From positions 2,210,001 through 2,274,000 of the forward strand of contig NZ_CP047135.1 in NCBI RefSeq assembly GCF_009832905.1: a stretch of 64,000 bases of DNA, given 5' to 3'. Position numbers and translations under genes: made by a program. The notes beneath the pieces were generated by a model that worked only from the letters and a program-made list of their open reading frames with translations, had not been told where the DNA came from and ran no database searches. Each line of letters starts with the position of its first letter. Position 1 is the first letter of the stretch. Below, one piece after another: positions 46,745 through 53,822 of this stretch. The stretch is from Stenotrophomonas sp. 364 (GTDB lineage Bacteria; Pseudomonadota; Gammaproteobacteria; Xanthomonadales; Xanthomonadaceae).

Positions 46745-48157
46745 CTACTTGATGAAGTTGTATTGCAGGCTGCCCTGCAGCCGCACCGTGTCGCTGCGTT
46801 GCCCGCGTTGTTGTTCCAGTTGGCCGTACAGCAGTTCCATGCCCATGGTCCAGGACGGCGCCGGGCTCCACAGCAGGTTGAACACGCCGTAGCGGCTGCG
46901 GCGGAAGGCGTCGTCGGCCAGCGCCGCGTTGTGCTCGCCACTGAGCTGGCCGTAGATCAGGTTGGAGCGCCACATCGGCGTCCAGTAGTGCGTGTAGCCG
47001 ACGAAACCGCCGCGCAGCCGCAGCAGCGCCAGGCGCCCATCGCCGGCCACCACCGCATCCATGCCCGAACCGGTCAGGTCGGCGGTATAGCGGGCAATGC
47101 CCTTGCCACCCAGCGCGCCGAACAGCAGCAGGTCCTGCTCGCCCACCGCGGCCGAGCCACTGAGCTGCAGGCCACCGCCGATGCGGCGATCATCACCGGC
47201 GTCGCCGTCGTAGGCCAGGCTGCGCGCCACCAGGCCGACCTGCAGGTGTCCCCAGTCGCGCTCCATGCGCGCGGTGAGGGTGACGTCCGGGGCCTGGTCC
47301 ACCGCGCGGACGCCCTCCGCCGGCGCGCTCAGCTGCGTGTCGGGATCTTCGGCGGCCAGGGTCAGGGTGTTGCCCTTGCCAAGCGGAAAGCTGTGGTGGA
47401 TGCCGGCCACCAGCAGGTAGCCAGCCGCGCCGGGGCCGGCGAAATCCAGCGTGTCGGGCAGGCTGTCGGCGTCCATGAAACTGGAATAGCCGTAACCGGC
47501 GTAGGTATTGCCCAGCTGCCCGTAGGCGTGGCGCAGGCGGAACTGATAGCTGTCGCTGCTGCCGAAGAAATCGTTTTCCAGGTAGAAGCGCAGGTTGCCG
47601 TGGGTAGTGGGGCGACGCGCCTCGAAGCTGAAACGGGTCTGCTTGGCATGCATGTTGAAGTTGGACACATCGCGGTGCGCGCTGCCCACGGGGATCGACG
47701 ACGGGATGAACTGGTCCTCGTCACCGGCCGCGCGTGCATCGGCGATGGCATCCAGCTTGGCGTACCCGCCGATGCGGATCAGCGTGTCGGTGCCTGGAAT
47801 GGCGAAGAACCCCTTCAGCTCGGGATCGGTCGGGCCGGCGGCACTGTCCGGACGCGACGCCGCCGAGGACGGGTCGGATACCGAATCACGTGGCGGCAGG
47901 ATGGCCTGCCCCCCGCCCGGCACCTGCACTGCCGCGGGCGATGGCAACGCGGCCGGGGTGGCCTGTGCTATCGCGGCAGGCGCGGGCGTCGGCGCTCCCG
48001 GGGCGGATTCCAGCGCATCCAGGCGCTTTTCCATCTTTTCCAGTGTCTGCCGCAGGGTGCGGATCTCCTGCCGCAACGCGTCGGCCGAATCCTGTGCACG
48101 GGCAGGCGCAGCCACCACCACCGCGGCACACGCAAACGTCAGTACAGCCAGGCGCAT
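46745..48157 (-). CDS. DcaP-like outer membrane porin
   Basis: 470 aa with a signal peptide (MRLAVLTFACAAVVVAAPAR), a coiled-coil (DALRQEIRTLRQTLEKMEKR, about 25-50), a Pro/Ala-rich linker and a beta-barrel (from about residue 110, FFAIPGTDTLIRIGGYAKLD) ending LQYNFIK with the usual C-terminal aromatic. The coiled-coil-plus-barrel plan is that of trimeric DcaP-type channels. It is first in the decarboxylase operon, so may let the amino acid or its product pass the outer membrane. GGAGA lies 5 nt before the chosen ATG; an ATG 12 nt upstream is the alternative. Confidence 0.85.
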   Translation of the reverse strand: MRLAVLTFACAAVVVAAPARAQDSADALRQEIRTLRQTLEKMEKRLDALESAPGAPTPAPAAIAQATPAALPSPAAVQVPGGGQAILPPRDSVSDPSSAASRPDSAAGPTDPELKGFFAIPGTDTLIRIGGYAKLDAIADARAAGDEDQFIPSSIPVGSAHRDVSNFNMHAKQTRFSFEARRPTTHGNLRFYLENDFFGSSDSYQFRLRHAYGQLGNTYAGYGYSSFMDADSLPDTLDFAGPGAAGYLLVAGIHHSFPLGKGNTLTLAAEDPDTQLSAPAEGVRAVDQAPDVTLTARMERDWGHLQVGLVARSLAYDGDAGDDRRIGGGLQLSGSAAVGEQDLLLFGALGGKGIARYTADLTGSGMDAVVAGDGRLALLRLRGGFVGYTHYWTPMWRSNLIYGQLSGEHNAALADDAFRRSRYGVFNLLWSPAPSWTMGMELLYGQLEQQRGQRSDTVRLQGSLQYNFIK

Positions 48158-48311
48158 CACGTTCTCCATGAACCGCGAACAGCCTTGCCAACCGGCTCCG
48201 CTGCGCCTGCGCGCGCGGACCTGCTCGGCAACCCGGTGCTGCAACGCAGGCGCATCACATATGCGGCGTGCGCCGGCGAACCGATCGCATGCACAGCATC
48301 GTGGACACACC

Positions 48312-48340
48312 CGCCCGGGATGCCCTCCTCATCCCGGGCG
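48312..48340. repeat. Leader hairpin with ribosome-site-like loop
   Basis: CGCCCGGGATG / CATCCCGGGCG form perfect 11-bp arms around a 7-nt loop. Read on the minus strand, which is the leader mRNA, the loop is AGGAGGG, identical to an ideal Shine-Dalgarno sequence. No T-tract follows. Confidence 0.65.
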
Positions 48341-48513
48341 ACAGGACGGAAACAGCCCGTCTGCCAGCGCCCTGAGTAACAATGGTCAGGTGAGCACGTC
48401 GTGAAGTCTGCCGGTCGTTGTGATGACAACGACGCAGGCACGCGCATGCCGCAGCGAGGAGTGAAGACAGAGGAATACATGCGCACAGGCTAGTCCGCCT
48501 GTCGTTTTCGACC

Positions 48514-48527
48514 TTGATTCAGATCAA
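48514..48527. promoter_or_regulatory. FNR/Anr-type box upstream of the porin operon
   Basis: TTGAT-TCAG-ATCAA is a perfect match to the FNR/Anr consensus TTGAT-N4-ATCAA. If it drives the minus strand as a class II site, the start point would be near 48479 with a weak -10 TAGCCT, about 320 nt before the porin ATG. This agrees with oxygen-limited induction known for E. coli arginine decarboxylase. Confidence 0.65.
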
Positions 48528-48660
48528 GTGCACCGCATCGCCCCTGCGCATCCCCCTGCAACACTCGCCGGGCGTGCGTACATCCTCCCTACATGGGCAG
48601 GCCTAGCGGCGCGCGCGCCGGCGTTGCACCGGCGCGCGTTTCAGTCGATCGGGCAGCGGC

Positions 48661-49491
48661 TCAGCGCTTGCCCATCACCAGGTCCATGTCCTGGCCCTGC
48701 GGCATGCCGGAGCGGCGCTGCAGCATGCCCTTGTCGTCCTTGAACAGGATGCCCGGGGTGCCCTGGAACCCCATCTCGATCATCAGCTCCTGGTTGGCAT
48801 CAAGCTTGTTCGCTACGTCCGGGCTCAGCTTCGCCACCGGCTTGATCCCGCCCTTGTCGAAGGTGTGCTCGTTTTCCAGCAGGGCCGCGCTCGGGTTCGG
48901 TGCGGTCAGGATGGCAGCGGCCTTGGCCGGGCTGTCTTCACGGATCACGCCGACCATGATGTGTCGCAGCTGCACCTTGCCGCTGTCCACCCACGGTCGC
49001 GCGGCGTCCCAGAAGCGATGGCAGTACGGGCAGTTGGCGTCGCTGAAGGTGTACACCACCCGCGGCGCATCGGCACGGCCGTCGCGCACCCAGGCGCTGG
49101 CAGCGAGCTTGTTCCACATTTTCTCCGACATCGGCTTGGCCGCCAGCTTTTCCAGTGGCGCCGCGCTGACATCCTCGCCAGTGGCATCGAACAGGCTGCC
49201 GACCAGAACGTGCTTGCCATCGGGAGTCACGTAGGCCGCGGCGGGCTGCTGGCCGCCCACCACGCCGGCGAAGCCGCGCAGGCCGCCCGGCGCATCGAAT
49301 TCACCCACCACCTCGAAGCCGTGTTTCTGAATGCCCTTGAGCACGTCCGGGTATTCACCAGCCTTGGCGGCGGCAGCCGGTTTGGCCGCGCCGGAGGCCT
49401 TGGGCGACTGGGCCTGGCTGCACCCGGCCAGGCCCATCAGCAGCGCGGCGGCAAGCAGCGAGCCCGGTGCGGGCAGCGATTTCAACAGCAT
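48661..49491 (-). CDS. dsbG: DsbG/DsbC-like thiol:disulfide interchange lipoprotein
   Basis: 276 aa. The lipobox LAGC (Cys24) marks a lipoprotein, unlike soluble E. coli DsbG. The thioredoxin domain has FSDANCPYCHRF (Cys154, Cys157) and the cis-Pro loop GFQGTPGILF. DsbG keeps single Cys residues reduced or isomerises disulfides in the periplasm. It is 40 nt downstream of a TlpA-like gene and in the same operon, which may be its reductant partner. Confidence 0.88.
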   Translation of the reverse strand: MLLKSLPAPGSLLAAALLMGLAGCSQAQSPKASGAAKPAAAAKAGEYPDVLKGIQKHGFEVVGEFDAPGGLRGFAGVVGGQQPAAAYVTPDGKHVLVGSLFDATGEDVSAAPLEKLAAKPMSEKMWNKLAASAWVRDGRADAPRVVYTFSDANCPYCHRFWDAARPWVDSGKVQLRHIMVGVIREDSPAKAAAILTAPNPSAALLENEHTFDKGGIKPVAKLSPDVANKLDANQELMIEMGFQGTPGILFKDDKGMLQRRSGMPQGQDMDLVMGKR

Positions 49492-49531
49492 GGCAACTCC
49501 TGGTAGCAACAGAATGGAAGGCACCGCGCGT

Positions 49532-50335
49532 TCAGCGCAGCGCATCGAGCCGGGCCTGCAGGCCGGCTGCACTGAGTTCCCCCATGTGCAGCCCCTGCAA
49601 CCGGCCACGTGAATCGAAGAACAGGGTAGTCGGATATGCGTGCACCTGCAGCCGTTCGGCGGTGAGGCTGTCCGGGTCAAGCAGCACATGCTGCAGCGCC
49701 AGCTTCTGGCTGGACAGGAACTGCTGCACGTCTTCCGCGCTTTCGCCTTGGTTGACGAACACGAAACGCACGTTGGCTTCGCGCTGCTGTGCCGCAGAGA
49801 AGATCGGCATCTCGCGCCGGCAGGGTGCGCACCAGGTGGCCCACAGGTTGACGACCACCGGCTTGCCTGCGGTCGCGGCCAGTGCGACCGGCTGCCCCTG
49901 CAGCGATTGCAGGGTCACGGCAGGCAAGGCGATGCGCGACTGCTGCAGGTGGGCCATGCCAAGCGACAACCCCACCCAGCACAGGATGCCCGCCACTGCC
50001 CCGGCCCATACCGGCCTGCGCAGTGCCGGCCAGCGGCGCAGCCGCCATGCCGCCCAGCCCATGCCGACCAGCACCGCCACCACCGGCAGGAAACCGCCAT
50101 CGCCCAGGCGCACCAGCGCCCACGGGTCGTCCGCGTATGCGCGCCAATGCAGCACTACGAACCCCAGCCGCCCGCCTAACAGCCCCAGGAACACCATGTC
50201 CAGCAGCATCGCCGCCGGTTTTGGTTGCCCCTCCTGCGGCGGCGGCTGCCACCACCGCGCCACGCCGATGGCCAGCAGCCATCCCAGCAACACCCACACC
50301 ACGCCCAGCGGTACCGGGCCAACACTGCTCATCAT
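49532..50335 (-). CDS. Membrane TlpA-like thioredoxin with Lgt-like N-terminus
   Basis: 267 aa. The N-terminal half has four membrane helices and contains LGGRLGFVVLHWRAY (residues 53-67), closely like the GGRLGYVLFY box of prolipoprotein diacylglyceryl transferase; the rest of Lgt, including its catalytic residues, is absent. The C-terminal half is a TlpA/ResA-type thioredoxin with NLWATWCAPCRREMPIF (Cys169, Cys172) and YPTTLFFD. It probably supplies reducing power to the DsbG-like lipoprotein downstream. GGAG lies 8 nt before the first of two ATGs. Confidence 0.85.
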   Translation of the reverse strand: MMSSVGPVPLGVVWVLLGWLLAIGVARWWQPPPQEGQPKPAAMLLDMVFLGLLGGRLGFVVLHWRAYADDPWALVRLGDGGFLPVVAVLVGMGWAAWRLRRWPALRRPVWAGAVAGILCWVGLSLGMAHLQQSRIALPAVTLQSLQGQPVALAATAGKPVVVNLWATWCAPCRREMPIFSAAQQREANVRFVFVNQGESAEDVQQFLSSQKLALQHVLLDPDSLTAERLQVHAYPTTLFFDSRGRLQGLHMGELSAAGLQARLDALR

Positions 50336-50511
50336 CCAGCCGTCTCCACCGCACCTGCGTACAACGCATGCGCGGTCATGTTGCTGCAACCCCGGCGGCA
50401 TGGTCACAGCCCATCGCGCATCCGGCAAGCCGCAACCGCACATGCGCCAACGGCAGGCCGCGTGCGCGTGTGGGCCGTTGCTTCCATTCGACAGGGCCGC
50501 GCGCGGTCCGG

Positions 50512-51579
50512 CTACGCGGCCGAGCGCATTGGCTCGGCTGCCGCAGCGTCGGTCGCGGGGAGGTCTGTGCGTTGGCGTCGCTGCGTAGCCAGCTGCCGCC
50601 GGTAGCGCGACGGCGTGAGCCCGACAATGCGCAGGAACAGGCGGCGGAACGCGCTCTGATCGGAGTAGCCGACCGCCCAGGACACTTCATCGATTTCGCC
50701 ACCGGCCTGCAGCAACAGCTGCGCCTTGGCGATGCGCAGCCGCTGGCAGTACTCGATCGGGCGCAGGCCGGTGGCTTTCAGGAAGCGGCGCTGCAACGTG
50801 CGCGGCTCCAATCCGGCCGAGTTGCAGATGTCCTGCAGGGACACCCCGCGCGCGGCAATGGTATGCAGCCAGCGTTGTGCCTTGAGAATGCCGCGATCGC
50901 CATGGGCGAAGTTGGGGCTGAAGCGCTCCAGGTCGTCCTGCACCGCGCGCGGGATCGTCAACTGCAACTGCTGGATGGTGGCGGCCATCACGGTCTGGCC
51001 GTACACGCGCGCCAGCAAGCGCAGGCTGAGATACTTCCACGCGTCGGGCCCGGAGGCCGTGAGCAGGTCGCCGTCGTCCACCAGTGAACGCTCGCCCAGG
51101 TTCCAGCTGGGTACCACGGTGGCCAGCGACGGGCAGCGCGCCAGGTCGGGCAAGCTCACCGTGCGCCCGGCCAACACGCCACTGCCGGCCAGCACCAAGC
51201 CGCCTTCGTCGCAACCGGCCAGCACGCTGCCGCCTTCATGGCTGTCACGCAGCCAGGCAAGCAGGCGCTCGTCGGGCGGCGGCAGCGGCCAGCTGGGTTC
51301 ATTGCCGGGCACGACGATCAGGGCCGGCAGCGCTTCGCCGAACAACTCCGCACCCGCCACCCGCTGCACGCCGCGCGGGGACAAGGTCCAGCGCGTTACC
51401 AGCATCCGCGCGCCCTGTCGCTTGCCCGCCGCCGCGGTGCGGTTGCAGCGCTGGGCCAGTTCGGACAGCACCGGCGCTGCGGCCCGAAGGCTGCCCGGGT
51501 ATTCCAGTACGGCAACTTCCATCAGCGCCGACGACGCCGGACGCGGCACGGGGGACAACGGGGTGAACGGTGCATCCAT
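50512..51579 (-). CDS. GlxA-family AraC-type regulator
   Basis: 355 aa. The N-terminal DJ-1/PfpI-like domain (about 15-190; ALIVVPGNEPSWPLP, VLAGCDEGGLVLAGSGVLAG with an elbow Cys) is fused to a C-terminal AraC HTH pair (GVSLQDICNSAGLEPRTLQR, EVSWAVGYSDQSAFRRLFLR). Such regulators often control amino acid or amine catabolism; the target here is unknown. Confidence 0.9.
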   Translation of the reverse strand: MDAPFTPLSPVPRPASSALMEVAVLEYPGSLRAAAPVLSELAQRCNRTAAAGKRQGARMLVTRWTLSPRGVQRVAGAELFGEALPALIVVPGNEPSWPLPPPDERLLAWLRDSHEGGSVLAGCDEGGLVLAGSGVLAGRTVSLPDLARCPSLATVVPSWNLGERSLVDDGDLLTASGPDAWKYLSLRLLARVYGQTVMAATIQQLQLTIPRAVQDDLERFSPNFAHGDRGILKAQRWLHTIAARGVSLQDICNSAGLEPRTLQRRFLKATGLRPIEYCQRLRIAKAQLLLQAGGEIDEVSWAVGYSDQSAFRRLFLRIVGLTPSRYRRQLATQRRQRTDLPATDAAAAEPMRSAA

Positions 51580-51740
51580 GGAAAAGCTCCTCAAGCGACG
51601 TCTGGGACCAGCAAACCCAGGCGGCGCAAGGGCTTGCAGCGAACCCGTCCGAGCCTACGGAGGCAAAAGCGCGGTAGCTATGAAACTAGTTGTATCTTTC
51701 GGCCCGACAACGACATCCGTCGACGCGCCTTCAGCAGCCC

Positions 51741-51771
51741 TTGACTCTCGACCAGACTCCAGGGTTTACCC
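51741..51771 (+). promoter_or_regulatory. MerR-class promoter with 19-bp spacer
   Basis: -35 TTGACT, 19-bp spacer with an imperfect ACTCT...AGGGT repeat, -10 TTACCC. The long spacer and repeat are hallmarks of promoters remodelled by metal-responsive MerR proteins. It lies 29 bp before the merR-type ATG. Confidence 0.65.
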
Positions 51772-51799
51772 TCGCCACCGGGTCTTCATCGAGGTGGGC

Positions 51800-52198
51800 A
51801 TGAACATCGGACAGCTCGCACGCCAGGCTGGCGTGCCGATCGACACCGTGCGCTATTACGAACGCCAGCAGTTGCTGCCCACCGCACGCCGCAGTGCTGG
51901 CGGCTATCGCGTGTTCGGCGATACCGACCTGACCCGGCTGCAGTTCATCCGCCGCGCCAAGGCACTCGGCTTCACCCTGGACGAGATCGCCGACCTGCTC
52001 AGCCTCAGCGACCAGCGCGGCGATGACATGGCACGGGTACGCCACACTGCCGTAGACAAGCTGACCGACATCGAACAGCGCATCGCCGAACTGCAAAGCA
52101 TGCATGCCGCACTGAAGGTGTTGGTGGATGCCTGCCCCGGCCACGGCGACGTGGTGCACTGCCCGATCCTGACCGCGCTGACCAGAGCGCGGCAGTAA
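51800..52198 (+). CDS. MerR-family metal-responsive regulator
   Basis: 132 aa. HTH NIGQLARQAGVPIDTVRYYE, then RRSAGGYRVFGDTDLTRLQF, a dimer helix (LTDIEQRIAELQSMHAALKV) and the metal loop ACPGHGDVVHCP with Cys112 and Cys121. The Cys at position 77-79 found in Zn, Hg, Pb and Cd sensors is absent, which favours a CueR-like monovalent metal or another inducer. No metal exporter is adjacent, so the target is elsewhere or itself. Confidence 0.88.
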   Translation: MNIGQLARQAGVPIDTVRYYERQQLLPTARRSAGGYRVFGDTDLTRLQFIRRAKALGFTLDEIADLLSLSDQRGDDMARVRHTAVDKLTDIEQRIAELQSMHAALKVLVDACPGHGDVVHCPILTALTRARQ

Positions 52199-52311
52199 GC
52201 ACACCGTGTGTGCGGATGCCGATTTGGCCGCGTCCACACCCCATGCGACGTGCAACGCGCCTGCGCCACCAACGCACGATCATCAAATGACGTATTTCGT
52301 GCATTTTTCGC

Positions 52312-52340
52312 TTGCCAATCGAAAACGTCGTCGCTATGAT
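52312..52340 (+). promoter_or_regulatory. Promoter of first tRNA pair
   Basis: -35 TTGCCA, 17-bp spacer, -10 TATGAT, then 17 bp to the first tRNA-Ala. A strong sigma-70-type match. Confidence 0.78.
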
Positions 52341-52357
52341 TTCGCTCCTCACGACGT

Positions 52358-52433
52358 GGGGCCATAGCTCAGCTGGGAGAGCGCCTGCATGGCATGCAGG
52401 AGGTCGGCGGTTCGATCCCGCCTGGCTCCACCA
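52358..52433 (+). tRNA. tRNA-Ala(GGC), copy 1
   Basis: 76 nt with encoded CCA. Acceptor GGGGCCA, anticodon loop ATGGCAT (anticodon GGC), T-loop TTCGATC. Identical to the other three copies. Confidence 0.97.
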
Positions 52434-52486
52434 CTTCAATCATTAGGCCGATTGGAAGTGCAGTGACAAAATTTGAAGTTTCGTGC

Positions 52487-52562
52487 GTCCCCATCGTCTA
52501 GAGGCCTAGGACATCACCCTTTCACGGTGGCGACCGGGGTTCGAATCCCCGTGGGGACGCCA
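52487..52562 (+). tRNA. tRNA-Glu(TTC), copy 1
   Basis: 76 nt with encoded CCA. Acceptor GTCCCCA, anticodon loop CTTTCAC (anticodon TTC), T-loop TTCGAATC. Confidence 0.97.
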
Positions 52563-52575
52563 ATCAAGAAGCAGA

Positions 52576-52608
52576 ACGCCCTGACCTCGGTCGGGGCGTT
52601 TTGTTTTT
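52576..52608 (+). terminator. Terminator after tRNA pair 1
   Basis: Hairpin CGCCCTGACC...GGTCGGGGCG followed by TTTTGTTTTT. Confidence 0.85.
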
Positions 52609-52671
52609 GCGGCGTGGCATTCGACCTTCGTTCGCAGCGAAAGATATTCATCGCGATGTCACACAAAACAC

Positions 52672-52700
52672 TTGGCGAATCCTTCACATCCGCGTAGAAT
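52672..52700 (+). promoter_or_regulatory. Promoter of second tRNA pair
   Basis: -35 TTGGCG, 17-bp spacer, -10 TAGAAT, 17 bp before the tRNA. Confidence 0.72.
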
Positions 52701-52717
52701 TGCGCCTCCAGCATCGT

Positions 52718-52793
52718 GGGGCCATAGCTCAGCTGGGAGAGCGCCTGCATGGCATGCAGGAGGTCGGCGGTTCGATCCCGCCTGGCTCCACCA
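52718..52793 (+). tRNA. tRNA-Ala(GGC), copy 2
   Basis: Sequence identical to copy 1, with encoded CCA. Confidence 0.97.
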
Positions 52794-52845
52794 CTCCGGA
52801 CCTTAGGCCGTTCGGAGGTGCTGAAAACATTGATGAGTTTTATGC

Positions 52846-52921
52846 GTCCCCATCGTCTAGAGGCCTAGGACATCACCCTTTCACGGTGGCGACCGGGGTT
52901 CGAATCCCCGTGGGGACGCCA
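52846..52921 (+). tRNA. tRNA-Glu(TTC), copy 2
   Basis: Identical to copy 1; the 52-nt spacer from tRNA-Ala differs from the other pairs. Confidence 0.97.
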
Positions 52922-52939
52922 CTCATCAACGACATCAGG

Positions 52940-52960
52940 CCCGGTCCGCCGGGTTTTTTT
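52940..52960 (+). terminator. Terminator after tRNA pair 2
   Basis: Stem CCCGG / CCGGG around TCCG, then seven T. Confidence 0.85.
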
Positions 52961-52991
52961 GTCACCGCTGCCCGCCGTTTTCGTCGTGGTC

Positions 52992-53020
52992 TTCCACAAA
53001 CGTGAACAGGCAGGTATACT
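52992..53020 (+). promoter_or_regulatory. Promoter of third tRNA pair
   Basis: -35 TTCCAC, 17-bp spacer, -10 TATACT. Confidence 0.65.
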
Positions 53021-53041
53021 AGGCGGCTTGCGGTACAACGT

Positions 53042-53117
53042 GGGGCCATAGCTCAGCTGGGAGAGCGCCTGCATGGCATGCAGGAGGTCGGCGGTTCGAT
53101 CCCGCCTGGCTCCACCA
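53042..53117 (+). tRNA. tRNA-Ala(GGC), copy 3
   Basis: Identical to copy 1, with encoded CCA. Confidence 0.97.
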
Positions 53118-53165
53118 CTTCTCCGGACACAGGCCGTCCGATAGAAGAAAAATTCGGTTTAACGC

Positions 53166-53241
53166 GTCCCCATCGTCTAGAGGCCTAGGACATCACCCTT
53201 TCACGGTGGCGACCGGGGTTCGAATCCCCGTGGGGACGCCA
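53166..53241 (+). tRNA. tRNA-Glu(TTC), copy 3
   Basis: Identical to copy 1. The 48-nt spacer from its tRNA-Ala is identical to that of pair 4. Confidence 0.97.
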
Positions 53242-53255
53242 GCTACAAACAACAG

Positions 53256-53279
53256 CCCCCGGCATTGCCGGGGGTTTTT
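53256..53279 (+). terminator. Terminator after tRNA pair 3
   Basis: Stem CCCCCGGC / GCCGGGGG around ATT, then TTTTT. Confidence 0.9.
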
Positions 53280-53293
53280 GTTTATGTGCCCCG

Positions 53294-53354
53294 GTAAATG
53301 TCGGCCATTGGCCGAAACGGCACATACCGGTAGATGCCGACCGTTGGTCGGCAT
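53294..53354. repeat. SMAG repeats between tRNA pairs 3 and 4
   Basis: Elements GTAAATGTCGGCCATTGGCC (from 53294) and GTAGATGCCGACCGTTGGTC (from 53330). Nothing else gene-like is seen up to the next promoter. Confidence 0.85.
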
Positions 53355-53420
53355 GGCGCATGCAGGACACCCTCGGCGCGCCGTCCAACAATCGGCATGC
53401 ACCGGAACGAAATAAAAAGC

Positions 53421-53449
53421 TTCCCATCCAGCAAAACCATCGCTATGAT
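53421..53449 (+). promoter_or_regulatory. Promoter of fourth tRNA pair
   Basis: -35 TTCCCA, 17-bp spacer, -10 TATGAT. Confidence 0.68.
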
Positions 53450-53471
53450 AGGCGGCTCGCAGCATCAACGT

Positions 53472-53547
53472 GGGGCCATAGCTCAGCTGGGAGAGCGCCT
53501 GCATGGCATGCAGGAGGTCGGCGGTTCGATCCCGCCTGGCTCCACCA
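53472..53547 (+). tRNA. tRNA-Ala(GGC), copy 4
   Basis: Identical to copy 1, with encoded CCA. Confidence 0.97.
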
Positions 53548-53595
53548 CTTCTCCGGACACAGGCCGTCCGATAGAAGAAAAATTCGGTTTAACGC

Positions 53596-53671
53596 GTCCC
53601 CATCGTCTAGAGGCCTAGGACATCACCCTTTCACGGTGGCGACCGGGGTTCGAATCCCCGTGGGGACGCCA
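53596..53671 (+). tRNA. tRNA-Glu(TTC), copy 4
   Basis: Identical to copy 1. Confidence 0.97.
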
Positions 53672-53685
53672 GCTACAAACAACAG

Positions 53686-53709
53686 CCCCCGGCAATGCCG
53701 GGGGTTTTT
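53686..53709 (+). terminator. Terminator after tRNA pair 4
   Basis: Stem CCCCCGGC / GCCGGGGG around AAT, then TTTTT; differs from the pair 3 terminator at one loop base. Confidence 0.9.
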
Positions 53710-53723
53710 GTTTGTGCGCCCCG

Positions 53724-53822
53724 GTAGGTGCCGACCGTTGGTCGACACGGCGATTCGCCAACGCGTACCGACCAATGGTCGGCATTCACGGCCTTTCGTA
53801 CCGACCAACGGTCGGTACCTAC
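53724..53822. repeat. SMAG repeat cluster, three elements
   Basis: Forward copy GTAGGTGCCGACCGTTGGTC from 53724, inverted copies at 53765-53789 and 53798-53822. The last one, ending CCTAC, contains the TAG stop (53819-53821) of the minus-strand GNAT gene. Confidence 0.9.

Larger units (their letters stand above)
48158..48660. other. Long intergenic region with porin-operon leader
   Basis: 503 bp without a supported gene. It holds the long 5' leader of the porin operon (minus strand), an 11-bp-arm hairpin near its middle, and a perfect FNR/Anr-type box near its right part. An in-frame GTG at 48310 would extend the porin by 51 residues, but this would bury the signal peptide and was rejected. 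Confidence 0.75.
53472..53712 (+). repeat. Recent duplicate of tRNA unit 53042-53282
   Basis: The whole unit (tRNA-Ala, 48-nt spacer, tRNA-Glu, terminator) is the same in both copies apart from the terminator loop and a base after it. Sequence just upstream (GGCGGCT...) is also related, but the promoter -35 regions differ. This points to a duplication or gene conversion more recent than that of pairs 1 and 2. Confidence 0.85.

Noticed and set aside
48158..48310. In-frame GTG extension of the porin by 51 residues
   Set aside because: It would place a Cys/Arg-rich stretch in front of a normal signal peptide; GGAGA before 48157 supports the shorter start.
52358..53671. Regularly repeated 76-bp units that could be read as a CRISPR array or a 16S-23S spacer remnant
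   Set aside because: The units fold as tRNA-Ala(GGC) and tRNA-Glu(TTC) with promoters and terminators; no rRNA sequence is adjacent and the spacers are not uniform in length.
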